DNA of 21,659 nucleotides from Pseudomonadota bacterium (lineage in GTDB: Bacteria > Pseudomonadota > Alphaproteobacteria > Caulobacterales > Aquidulcibacteraceae). This document shows positions 15,070 to 21,659 of this stretch, piece by piece. Position numbers and translations under genes: made by a program. The notes beneath the pieces were generated by a model. The model did no database searches and had not been told where the DNA came from. It saw only the letters and a list, made by a program, of their open reading frames with translations. Every line of letters begins with the position of its first letter. Positions within the stretch are counted from its first letter, which is position 1. Where the stretch lies: assembly GCA_023410295.1 (NCBI GenBank), contig JAEYPY010000072.1, forward strand, positions 1 to 21,659, written 5' to 3'.

Positions 15070-18000
15070 TGCGCCTCCTGCATCTGTATTGCGCCGAGTT
15101 GAACCAGGCCCACCGAGCCTTCCGCAATGATGACCTCGGCTTGCAGCACGGGATCGGTCACCAGAACCAGCCGATATCGTCCTGGCGCGACGCCAGCTGC
15201 AACGAGCCGGCCAGCTCTGTTGGAAAAGGCCTGCACCGGCTCGCGTTCCGGCTCATCGAGGCTGCGCAACTCGCCGCCAACCAGCGCCACAGGCGCGCCG
15301 TCTGGGCCGAGCAGCGTCGCAAGGACCGTGACGGACGCGGCGGAGCCGACGTCGATATTGTACCCGGCATTGCGATAGGCTCTGAAATCGAGCTGACCGG
15401 CGCCGAGGTCATAACCAGGCGGCAGATTCTCAACGTCGACGCCGACGACTTCGTGCGTGTAGATGGCAAGATCGGGAATGAGCGCTGGGCCGAACAGGCC
15501 CGTCACCGCGCGCGGCCGGTCGTCGCCGCCGCCGAGGATGACCTGATGGCCATCGAGCGACTCGTGCGGTCCCACGACTGCGAACGCGCCGCGGATTGGA
15601 CGGCCGAGGGCGACACGGCTTCCGGCATAGGCGAGGCTCGCGCCCACGCGCATGCTGGAGCGCGTAGAGATCTCATCGCTTTCGATGCCAGCGGTGCGGG
15701 AATCGCTGGTCAGCGTCGCATCGAACCGGTTGCCGTAATAGCTGACGGCGCCGCCGCCGTAGATCTCGTCGGTGTCCTGATTGACGCCAACGCGCGCATT
15801 CGCCGAGATGCCGCCGACACCGTAAGAACCGGCTCTGTACCAGTCCAATTCCGATACTGATGTGCGCGTGTTATGGCGTGCGGTGATCTGGTGGCGACGT
15901 CCCAAGCGGAGCGTCAGACTTAGCGATGCCGTGGTTTCTTCGGATTCGCCCTCGGCGATGTGACTGACCTGAACCGAGCCAAACAATGTGCCGAATAGGC
16001 GGCGGGAATAGCCAATCGAGGCTTCGGTGCGGTCGATGTCTCCGGCAAAGGGCTGATCAAGCGCGGCTGATAGGGTGAGCGCGCCGGCCTCCGGGTGATA
16101 GAGGCGAAGCGTGGCGTCATGCTGGAGCTCATAGATGCCGAAGGCGGCGCCAGAGTCGATGGAGGAAAATTGCTGGCTCTGCCATTGGCTGGAGAAGCCG
16201 AAATTCCACGAGAAGCCGTTGCTTGGTTGAGGCATCAACTCGTAGCGAAAAAGCACAGCATCGCCTTCGCCGACGAGTGGATTGGTGCTGTGCGCGACAT
16301 CGAGGCCCATCGTGCCGATTGGCGACGCAACCAGCACTTCCGCGCCGTAGAGGTGCGCGTCGTCGCGCCCCTGCGCATTCACGCCCAGCGTGAGGTTCGA
16401 GAGCACGCCGATGCGATGAAACATCGAGTATTGCACGATGTCCGTGTCATATCGGATGCCTTCGGCTTCGCTGGTTGAAGGCGCGCCGATGGCGTAGCTG
16501 AATTCGGAAACGCCGGGCTCCAGCAACTCGATGTCGAAATATCCGCGCATATCGATGATGTCGCGCCGGCCGAACTCGTCCTCGAGGATGAGTGAGACAT
16601 CGTTGGCGCCCTCCGCGAATGGGAAGTCCTCCAGCTCGTATCGGCCTGGTGGAAGATCGAGGCGGCGTACCTCCGCGCCGTTGACGACAACCGTAACGAA
16701 CGTGCGCCGGTCGAGCACAAACGCACGGCGGCCGGCTGGACGAAAGTTGCGGTGCGGCTGAAGGCTGAAGAGGCGCTCGACAAGGAGCCCGCCCATGGGC
16801 GGCGCGGCCTGAAACTCCGCCGCCCCATAACGCAGATCGCCAAGCGAGGCGCTGATCATGCTCGGGACGTGATCATAGACCAGACGCGCCTCGCCACGGC
16901 GGAGCGTCTCCGCACCGCCTTCATCATAGAAGCCACGTGCTTCGAGCGCCACGCCGCGATTACCGAACAGCCGCAAGCCTGTGTCGATGATCCCTTGCAA
17001 TGGCTCGCGGCCGCTGCCGAGGGCGTCGTGGTTGTAAGCCTGCGTCACGTCAAGCGTGACAAAGGCCGCGACAGGCGCGGGCCGTTCAAGGCGCGCTTCG
17101 GCATCACCATCGGAGCGCGCGCCTGCGATGGAAATGACCTCGTTGCGCCGGATCGACCCCGGCGCAATCAGCCGAAGCTCCTGCATCGCCTCGTCGAAGA
17201 TGATACCCACGCCCGATGCCTGGTCTTCGAACGGGCGAAGACGGCCGTCGCTTCCTCGCGCGACGATGGAATCGACCACCAATGGGTCGAGCAAGGGCCC
17301 AATCAGTTCGCGCGTCCTGTCCGCTGGGAAGCTGATGGCGCCGTCCGCGTCGAAGCGAACAGGCACATCCCCGAGATAGCGCTCATCGACCATCAGCGGA
17401 TAGACGAACTCCAGTTGGCTGGGAGGCGGCGCGGCGCGTTGCGCGGGCGGCGCCTGTGTTGGCTGTTGAGGTTCGGCTGGCTGCAATGCCGCGGTCGCTG
17501 GCGGCGGGGAAAGCTGAGCAACTTCGATGCTTGGCGAGGTGGTGGATGGGGCCACGAAGTGGTTCCCAGCGCTGCGCTCAAGTTCAGGCGCGCCTGGCGA
17601 TGGCGTAGTGAACTGCACATTGGCCGCAGCGTGCAAGTGTGGAAACGCGGGCGCAGCAGGCGACGTATACGCAATCGCGTCCAGCGTCGCGGCCCCAACT
17701 AACAGCGTTCCATCGGCGGCGACCGAGACTACTCGGTCCTCGTCACGCGAAACCGGCGTAGTAGGCGCCGGCTGCAGGCTGGCGCGGCTGTTCGCCTCAA
17801 GAGATGCAGGCGGCGTCTGGGAGGGCGACGCCGCCTGCGAATGCGCCAGGATGGGTCTGGGGACGTCTGGCGCAAGGGGAGGAGATGAAGCTAGGCGGAC
17901 TTCGGCGCTGCTCGGCGGGCCTGGGGATTCCAAGATTAGTATCGCCGCGCCGTCGTCGTAGCGCACATGCACGTCCGCGCTGCTGAGGGAAAACGGCGTC

Positions 18001-18710
18001 AGCCGGCCTTCGCGTTCGATTGCGGGAAGCAGCGCGCGCGCACCGGGAGAAAGCGCTCCTGCTGCAAGCGCTGCAAAGCGTTCGGCCGGAAAGGAGACGC
18101 GGCCGGAATCGATACTGAGACCAATGAAGCCCAATCTCTCCCCGTTCCACATCAGCGGCGTCATCGTTTCCGGGGCTGCCGACGGTGGTGGCGAGTGCAG
18201 GGGTACTAAGACCGAGGACCGATCCGCTGGCCCCGGCGCCGAGAGGATCAAGGCGTTTCGACTCTCGTCGAACACCAGGTTCAAGTCGGCGAAATGCATC
18301 TGAAACGGCGTTAGCCGGCCTGCTTCACTGAGGGCGCGCAACAGTGCGCGATCCTCGTCGCCGAGAACGGGGTCGGCAATGCGATAGAGTTCGTCGGCAT
18401 CGAGCGACACCGCGCCGTTGGCGAGGAAGTCGAGCGTGACGTGTCCTAAGACATTGCTTCCGAATACGACGGGCGCGAGCTCACGCCGGACGGTCGCTTG
18501 CCCACTTGGTGCGACTGTTTGGCCCAGACGCGCGGCCGCGCCCACATTCAGTGCTTCTTGCGCCGTCGCCTGACCAGCGCTCAGCGCCAGATAGATCCAG
18601 CCGTGGCCGACCCAGAGCCACAGGTTCGCCGCCGAGCGCTTGCTCAAGCGCCTCTTCTTGCTCGGTGCTACCCGTTTCGTTTTCGCCGACTTTTTTGAAC
18701 GCCCCCCCAT
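15066..18710 (-). CDS. Outer membrane fimbrial usher with three N-terminal modules
   Basis: 1214 residues, about 350-400 longer than usual ushers. A long basic N-terminus (1-27) precedes a hydrophobic signal segment (29-46) with cleavage near ATA/QE at 50. Three similar modules follow: about 76-170, 182-273 and 433-527. Each has LG in the first strand, [DS]-G-x-[VI]-S-[FL]-x-A, GRL-[TR]-PF, an FD or YD and L-x-L-x-[AS]-P-G. A Pro/Ala/Ser-rich linker (about 274-432) separates modules 2 and 3. From about 545 the beta-barrel begins; VVNGAEVRRLDLPPGRYEL and FPFAEGANDVSLILEDEFGR (674-716) belong to the plug region. The C-terminal domains (about 1110-1214) contain LPPGYDLGAG. Ushers bind chaperone-subunit complexes and export them. 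GGAGG (complement of 18718-18722) precedes the ATG by seven bases. Confidence 0.88.
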   Translation of the reverse strand: MGGRSKKSAKTKRVAPSKKRRLSKRSAANLWLWVGHGWIYLALSAGQATAQEALNVGAAARLGQTVAPSGQATVRRELAPVVFGSNVLGHVTLDFLANGAVSLDADELYRIADPVLGDEDRALLRALSEAGRLTPFQMHFADLNLVFDESRNALILSAPGPADRSSVLVPLHSPPPSAAPETMTPLMWNGERLGFIGLSIDSGRVSFPAERFAALAAGALSPGARALLPAIEREGRLTPFSLSSADVHVRYDDGAAILILESPGPPSSAEVRLASSPPLAPDVPRPILAHSQAASPSQTPPASLEANSRASLQPAPTTPVSRDEDRVVSVAADGTLLVGAATLDAIAYTSPAAPAFPHLHAAANVQFTTPSPGAPELERSAGNHFVAPSTTSPSIEVAQLSPPPATAALQPAEPQQPTQAPPAQRAAPPPSQLEFVYPLMVDERYLGDVPVRFDADGAISFPADRTRELIGPLLDPLVVDSIVARGSDGRLRPFEDQASGVGIIFDEAMQELRLIAPGSIRRNEVISIAGARSDGDAEARLERPAPVAAFVTLDVTQAYNHDALGSGREPLQGIIDTGLRLFGNRGVALEARGFYDEGGAETLRRGEARLVYDHVPSMISASLGDLRYGAAEFQAAPPMGGLLVERLFSLQPHRNFRPAGRRAFVLDRRTFVTVVVNGAEVRRLDLPPGRYELEDFPFAEGANDVSLILEDEFGRRDIIDMRGYFDIELLEPGVSEFSYAIGAPSTSEAEGIRYDTDIVQYSMFHRIGVLSNLTLGVNAQGRDDAHLYGAEVLVASPIGTMGLDVAHSTNPLVGEGDAVLFRYELMPQPSNGFSWNFGFSSQWQSQQFSSIDSGAAFGIYELQHDATLRLYHPEAGALTLSAALDQPFAGDIDRTEASIGYSRRLFGTLFGSVQVSHIAEGESEETTASLSLTLRLGRRHQITARHNTRTSVSELDWYRAGSYGVGGISANARVGVNQDTDEIYGGGAVSYYGNRFDATLTSDSRTAGIESDEISTRSSMRVGASLAYAGSRVALGRPIRGAFAVVGPHESLDGHQVILGGGDDRPRAVTGLFGPALIPDLAIYTHEVVGVDVENLPPGYDLGAGQLDFRAYRNAGYNIDVGSAASVTVLATLLGPDGAPVALVGGELRSLDEPEREPVQAFSNRAGRLVAAGVAPGRYRLVLVTDPVLQAEVIIAEGSVGLVQLGAIQMQEAQ

Positions 18711-18723
18711 TGACCGGCCTCCA

Positions 18724-19482
18724 TCAGGAGTCGCCGGCGCGAATGCGTCCGCGTATGCTCGCCGCGTTCGATGCCGCTGACAGCGGTAGATCCGCGATCC
18801 GCCGCTTGCCGGGTTCGAGCAGCGTCACGCCAAGAATTTCGGTCAGCTGATCGTGCGTGAAGCTTGGGCGCTCGATCACGGAGCCGGACGCATCAAGCAC
18901 TTCTAGCTCGTACCTTGCATTCTGCAGATACGCGTATCGAGTGCCGCGGTTTTCAATGAGAAGACGCGCCACGCGGCTACCCTCCCGACCCGTGGCAACC
19001 TGTGCGTCCACCAACGAAAGGTCAGCGCGCGCGCCGGGCGGCGATACCTGCACAGCGACATCGAACGCGAACGCGACCTGTAGCTGCGCTCCTTCGGTCG
19101 GCTCCAGCGCAATCGGTACTTCTCGCAGATTGGCGTAGTAGGATAACGATTGCTCAGGCGTCTCTTGGCCTACCCATTGCAGCCGCACGACTTGGACGCG
19201 GCCGGGTTGAATGACCAGCTGCGGCGGCAGGACGACAAAGTCATCATCCGCCGGAATACGGGTCTGTTCGCCGCTCTCGCTCACGCTTCGGCGCCACAGC
19301 GTAACTTCGACGGTGAGGGGGTGGGTGCGGTTATTCTCGACACGAATTGAGCCGGAGCGGCCAGGCTCAATGTCCACCAATAGCGGCTGGACGCCCATGG
19401 CAAGCGCCGCCGTGCCGATCGTGCAAGCAATCGTCAGTGCAAGAACAACACTCGCAATGCGTCTCTGCAGTTGTTTAGGCAT
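18724..19482 (-). CDS. Periplasmic fimbrial chaperone (PapD-like)
   Basis: 252 residues. A signal peptide (1-28, ALA at the cut) leads to a two-domain immunoglobulin-like chaperone. SGSIRVENNRTHPLTVEVTLWRR covers strands near the subunit-binding cleft, in two parts, and FVVLPPQLVIQPGRVQVVRLQW (82-103) is the G1-like region ending the first domain, both typical of chaperones serving Csu-type fimbriae. The second domain begins near 150 and ends RIADLPLSAASNAASIRG. It folds subunits in the periplasm and hands them to the usher, encoded 13 bases downstream. The 184 bases upstream hold the hairpin at 19634-19660 and no gene. Confidence 0.9.
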   Translation of the reverse strand: MPKQLQRRIASVVLALTIACTIGTAALAMGVQPLLVDIEPGRSGSIRVENNRTHPLTVEVTLWRRSVSESGEQTRIPADDDFVVLPPQLVIQPGRVQVVRLQWVGQETPEQSLSYYANLREVPIALEPTEGAQLQVAFAFDVAVQVSPPGARADLSLVDAQVATGREGSRVARLLIENRGTRYAYLQNARYELEVLDASGSVIERPSFTHDQLTEILGVTLLEPGKRRIADLPLSAASNAASIRGRIRAGDS

Positions 19483-19633
19483 CGGTGTGAGCTTTCACCT
19501 GCTCTGGTTTACCTTGACGCGTGTGTCGTCGGTGCAGACCAGCAGCCGCGCTGCGGCATACGCGCTGCGCGGCGAAGACTTCGACGCGGCAGAAAGATCG
19601 ATCGCGGCTTTTCACCTGCGCCCCCCACGAAGG

Positions 19634-19660
19634 GCCGGCGGCCAATGCATGGCCGCCGGC
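19634..19660 (-). terminator. Strong hairpin after the major subunit gene (attenuator)
   Basis: GCCGGCGGCC (19634-19643) and GGCCGCCGGC (19651-19660) form a perfect 10-bp stem with a 7-base loop, beginning seven bases after the stop of the major subunit gene. No T-tract follows on the minus strand, so partial termination or protection of the upstream mRNA is more likely than full termination. This would lower chaperone and usher output relative to the subunit. Confidence 0.5.
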
Positions 19661-19666
19661 TTCCAA

Positions 19667-20212
19667 TCACAGACCTTGCGGCGTGATCGTGAGAGTGATC
19701 GTGTCCGAATACGAACCGGCCACGAGTTCTTGTGCGCCGGTCAGTTCAACGGTGTCGAACTGCAGGCTGTAGGCTGTATTCGTCGGCGGCAGCCCCGTGG
19801 CAGAGAACACCGACCCGGCATTAAACGAAGCTGAGCTGATCGCGCTCGAGAACGATGGATCGATCGTGTAATCCAGAGCGGCGAAGAAGTCGCTGCTTCC
19901 GTTGTACGCGTGCGCTCCGGCGCCCGTTTCGGGACCGATCGTACCGGACACCACATTCTGGTTTTCCAGGCGTCCGTTAAGGGAGGAGAGGGCGGCGTCC
20001 CAGTTCACGTTGCAGTGCAGCGTGTAGTTGAAGCTGATCGGGCTTTCGACACCTTGTGCGCCGAGGTTGCCGAAGTTCACGTTGGTGGTTCCGGGCGTTA
20101 CGTTGCAAATTTGCGAAACGCTGCCGCTGAGATTGACGGTTTCCGCGTTTGCAGGCGCAGCCAAGGCGAGCGCCGCGGCGGCGACACCGGCTGCCATGAG
20201 TAGTTTCTTCAT
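19667..20212 (-). CDS. Major fimbrial subunit, spore coat U (SCPU) domain
   Basis: 181 residues from the ATG at 20212. The signal peptide is clear (MKKLLMAAGVAAAALALA, ANA near residue 24). The mature protein has the SCPU pattern: LSGSVSQICNVTPGTTNVNFG, split here by its first cysteine, a second cysteine in LHCNVNW, and the C-terminal GSYSDTITLTITPQGL that serves as polymerisation strand in Csu-type pili. A second ATG six bases upstream (20218) is only one base from the GGAG ribosome site, while ATG 20212 is seven bases from it, so 20212 is preferred. The strong signal peptide, Gly/Ser/Asn-rich content and the downstream hairpin point to the main structural subunit. Confidence 0.88.
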   Translation of the reverse strand: MKKLLMAAGVAAAALALAAPANAETVNLSGSVSQICNVTPGTTNVNFGNLGAQGVESPISFNYTLHCNVNWDAALSSLNGRLENQNVVSGTIGPETGAGAHAYNGSSDFFAALDYTIDPSFSSAISSASFNAGSVFSATGLPPTNTAYSLQFDTVELTGAQELVAGSYSDTITLTITPQGL

Positions 20213-20235
20213 CACCATACTCCGTTTGCTTCCAA

Positions 20236-20281
20236 CCGGCGCAGAGCGCCGGCGCCCCCGACGGCGGGCTTAGTCCCGCCG
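20236..20281 (-). promoter_or_regulatory. Two hairpins between the minor and major subunit genes
   Basis: CCGGCGC (20236-20242) and GCGCCGG (20246-20252) form a 7-bp stem with loop AGA; CGGCGGG (20262-20268) and CCCGCCG (20275-20281) form a second 7-bp stem with a 6-base loop. They fill most of the 77 bases between the genes, just before the ribosome site of the major subunit. They could stabilise the downstream message or weaken read-through from the minor gene. Confidence 0.4.
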
Positions 20282-20289
20282 CACGAGTC

Positions 20290-20802
20290 TCATGGCTCAT
20301 CCAAGACGAGCGTGATCGTAAGCGTGTCGCGATACGTGCCGCGCACGAGTAATCCGTTCGGATTGTCCCAATGAATGATCAGGCGACCGCTCTCATCAAA
20401 GGGTGGCGCATCCCCCAAACGAGCCTGTTCAGTCGCGCCTTGTATGCGCGCGCTTTCGATGTCGCGCCCGACCGCTGCAGCGTCGTCGAGTAATTCGAGA
20501 CGAGCGCGATAGGGCACCAGATAAGCGTCCAAATCTTCGTGCCGCAGCCCGCCCTGCTCGGAGCGCAGAGCATATGACAGCGACTGATTGCAGTTGAGAC
20601 TGAAGGGAATTGCCGCTTGGCCGGCGGCCGAAAGTTCGCCCACATGATAACTCGGCGGCAGACTGATGCTGCAAGCGGGCGAGATATGGCCGGCGACATC
20701 AAGTGTCAGCGTTTCGCTGTCAGGGCCTGCGATGGCGACGCCCGCAGGCAATGTGATGACTGCAAATACGGCAGCCGCAATCGTTCTTGCGTCCGTTCTC
20801 AC
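20290..20802 (-). CDS. Minor SCPU-type fimbrial subunit
   Basis: 170 residues from a GTG at 20802, giving the signal peptide MRTDARTIAAAVFAVITLPA with cut near AIA. The mature part has two cysteines (SPACSISLPP and SLNCNQSL), as in SCPU subunits, and the C-terminal GTYRDTLTITLVLDEP, a variant of the usual polymerisation strand without the PQG ending. GGGGGAG lies just before the GTG; the alternative ATG at 20820 has no ribosome site and itself overlaps that G-run, so GTG is preferred although ATG cannot be excluded. As first gene of the operon and divergent from the major subunit it may be a base or adaptor subunit. Confidence 0.75.
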   Translation of the reverse strand: MRTDARTIAAAVFAVITLPAGVAIAGPDSETLTLDVAGHISPACSISLPPSYHVGELSAAGQAAIPFSLNCNQSLSYALRSEQGGLRHEDLDAYLVPYRARLELLDDAAAVGRDIESARIQGATEQARLGDAPPFDESGRLIIHWDNPNGLLVRGTYRDTLTITLVLDEP

Positions 20803-20845
20803 CGGAAGCGCTCCCCCCATACGCAGTGGCGAACCCCAGCGTCGT

Positions 20846-20860
20846 TAACGATTTGGTTAG
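20846..20860 (-). promoter_or_regulatory. Candidate operator, fimbrial side (CTAAC-N3-ATCGTTA)
   Basis: On the minus strand this reads CTAACCAAATCGTTA and lies 44 bases before the GTG of the first fimbrial gene. The same motif, with a different 3-base core, lies before the LuxR-type gene at 21010-21024 in the opposite orientation. The overlapping CGTTAACG (20843-20850) is a perfect palindrome. Confidence 0.4.
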
Positions 20861-20880
20861 CACTCGTTTCGAACGCGAAA

Positions 20881-20898
20881 ATCACCCGACTGGGTGAT
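20881..20898. promoter_or_regulatory. Inverted repeat in the divergent intergenic region
   Basis: ATCACCC (20881-20887) and GGGTGAT (20892-20898) are perfectly complementary with spacer GACT. A further copy of the right half (TGGGTGATGAG, 20997-21007) repeats TGGGTGATGTG (20891-20901) with one mismatch. Possible second operator type between the regulator and the operon. Confidence 0.35.
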
Positions 20899-21009
20899 GT
20901 GCGCGACGAGTAGGCGGTGGCTCAGACAGATTTGCGTAACGTCTGCTTTGCGTCGGCGCTCTGCGGCCTGACGGAAACCGCCCGCTCTCACTCATTTGGG
21001 TGATGAGCC

Positions 21010-21025
21010 CTAACGCGATCGTTAG
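21010..21025 (+). promoter_or_regulatory. Candidate operator, regulator side (CTAACG-CGAT-CGTTAG)
   Basis: A perfect 6-bp inverted repeat with 4-base spacer, ending 14 bases before the ATG of the LuxR-type gene. Its first 15 bases match the motif CTAAC-N3-ATCGTTA found before the fimbrial operon. The position close to the start would suit autorepression. Confidence 0.4.
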
Positions 21026-21039
21026 GCATACAACGTAAG

Positions 21040-21630
21040 ATGGTTGGGGACGAAGTAAGCGATACAGAACCAAACGCCGTCGCGGCGGCCGTTCTTTTCG
21101 ACACCTACAGGTGCTCAAAGACGGCGCAATGCATCGTTACCCGTGATGGCCGCGTCCTGCATGGCAATCTACGGTTTCGCGCGATGGCGGCCGAAGGCAG
21201 AGGCGCCTTTACGCTTCGAGATGGCTTTGTCGTCGCCCGTACGCCGCAGGCGCGAGACCAGGTGCGAACGGCGCTGGTGTGCAATCTCAAGAGCCTTGTC
21301 ATCGTTCCGAACGGCGCCGAGGAGGACGGCGTCCATGTGGCCTTGGTTGAGCCGATGCAACAAGGCCATTACGCCATGGTCTCGTTCTGGCGGCCTGACC
21401 GGCCGCCGCTTTCCCTGTTCGCGCCGATTGCGGTGCATTTTCAACTCTCGCCGCAACAGGCGCGGGTCGCCGCCGAACTCGTGTCCGGGCGCACGGTGGA
21501 GCAGATCGCACGCAAACTTGGCGTGACGATCGATACGGTGCGCTCTCACCTGAAGGCCATTTACGACAAGACCGGAGCGCGCTCCCAAGCCGGCGTGATC
21601 GCGCGTGCGCTGCGCTTCCTGCGCTTGTGA
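21040..21630 (+). CDS. LuxR-type helix-turn-helix transcriptional regulator
   Basis: 196 residues. The C-terminal part (about 134-193) is a LuxR/GerE DNA-binding domain: FQLSPQQARVAAELVSGRTV, EQIARKLGVTIDTVRSHLKA and IYDKTGARSQAGVIARAL in sequence, with the recognition helix at about 163-178. The N-terminal 125 residues look like a weak PAS-type sensor (CIVTRDGRVLHGN resembles a PAS start) but carry no receiver-domain Asp, so the input is unknown. Orphan regulators of this form are common in alphaproteobacteria. Divergent placement and the shared motif make it the likely regulator of the fimbrial operon. The ATG at 21040 has only a weak ribosome site. Confidence 0.8.
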   Translation: MVGDEVSDTEPNAVAAAVLFDTYRCSKTAQCIVTRDGRVLHGNLRFRAMAAEGRGAFTLRDGFVVARTPQARDQVRTALVCNLKSLVIVPNGAEEDGVHVALVEPMQQGHYAMVSFWRPDRPPLSLFAPIAVHFQLSPQQARVAAELVSGRTVEQIARKLGVTIDTVRSHLKAIYDKTGARSQAGVIARALRFLRL

Positions 21631-21659
21631 TCCTGCAAACAAGTGCGGCGGCGTCCTTG

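Noticed and set aside
16752..17702. 316-codon open frame on the plus strand
   Set aside because: Antisense to the usher, low-complexity Arg-rich product, no ribosome site; the usher frame is clearly the real one.
19493..19619. Direct repeat TTTCACCTGC at 19493-19502 and 19610-19619
   Set aside because: Ten bases, two copies, in the leader of the chaperone gene; no symmetry and no link to a promoter, so chance is as likely.

Overview
The window is GC-rich, gene-dense DNA from an alphaproteobacterium, most likely of the Caulobacterales/Hyphomonadaceae type. This is inferred from four things: an ftsB-like gene followed by pdhA, pdhB and pdhC; a pyruvate dehydrogenase E1 beta subunit that carries its own lipoyl domain; DUF3775 and CBS proteins; and sequences matching the alphaproteobacterial EcfG general-stress promoter (GGAAC-N16/17-CGTT). 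No tRNA, rRNA, CRISPR array, transposase or phage gene was seen.

Layout, left part (1-7.7 kb). Two tandem DUF2807 (GIN-type) envelope proteins come first, the first cut by the window edge. A lipid-kinase-like gene translationally coupled to a metallophosphoesterase follows. On the minus strand lies a coupled CBS/DUF3775 pair behind a perfect EcfG-type promoter. Then come rpmF (ribosomal protein L32), eno (enolase), and a coupled pair consisting of a HEXXH metallopeptidase and a D-Ala-D-Ala-ligase-like ATP-grasp enzyme.

Middle (7.7-13.6 kb). A 31-codon membrane-like small gene and an ftsB-like division gene precede a pyruvate dehydrogenase operon. Its order is pdhA, MAPEG membrane protein, pdhB, GFA/CENP-V zinc protein, NTF2-like secreted protein, pdhC. 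From MAPEG to pdhC every junction is an overlap or a very short gap. pdhB and pdhC start with lipoyl domains 85 percent identical to each other. Both carry palindromic, REP-like DNA read in frame inside the flexible linker after the lipoyl domain.

Right part (13.7-21.6 kb). This is a chaperone-usher fimbrial locus of the spore-coat-U (Csu-like) class. A minus-strand operon encodes a minor subunit, the major subunit, a strong hairpin, a PapD-like chaperone, a 1214-residue usher and a two-domain tip-type subunit. An additional short SCPU-like gene converges on the operon from the plus strand. A LuxR-type regulator is divergent from the operon. A 15-base motif (CTAAC-N3-ATCGTTA) occurs once before the regulator and once, in opposite orientation, before the fimbrial operon. 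The usher is unusually long because its N-terminal module is present three times, with a Pro/Ala-rich linker of about 160 residues. This is the most unusual protein architecture in the window.
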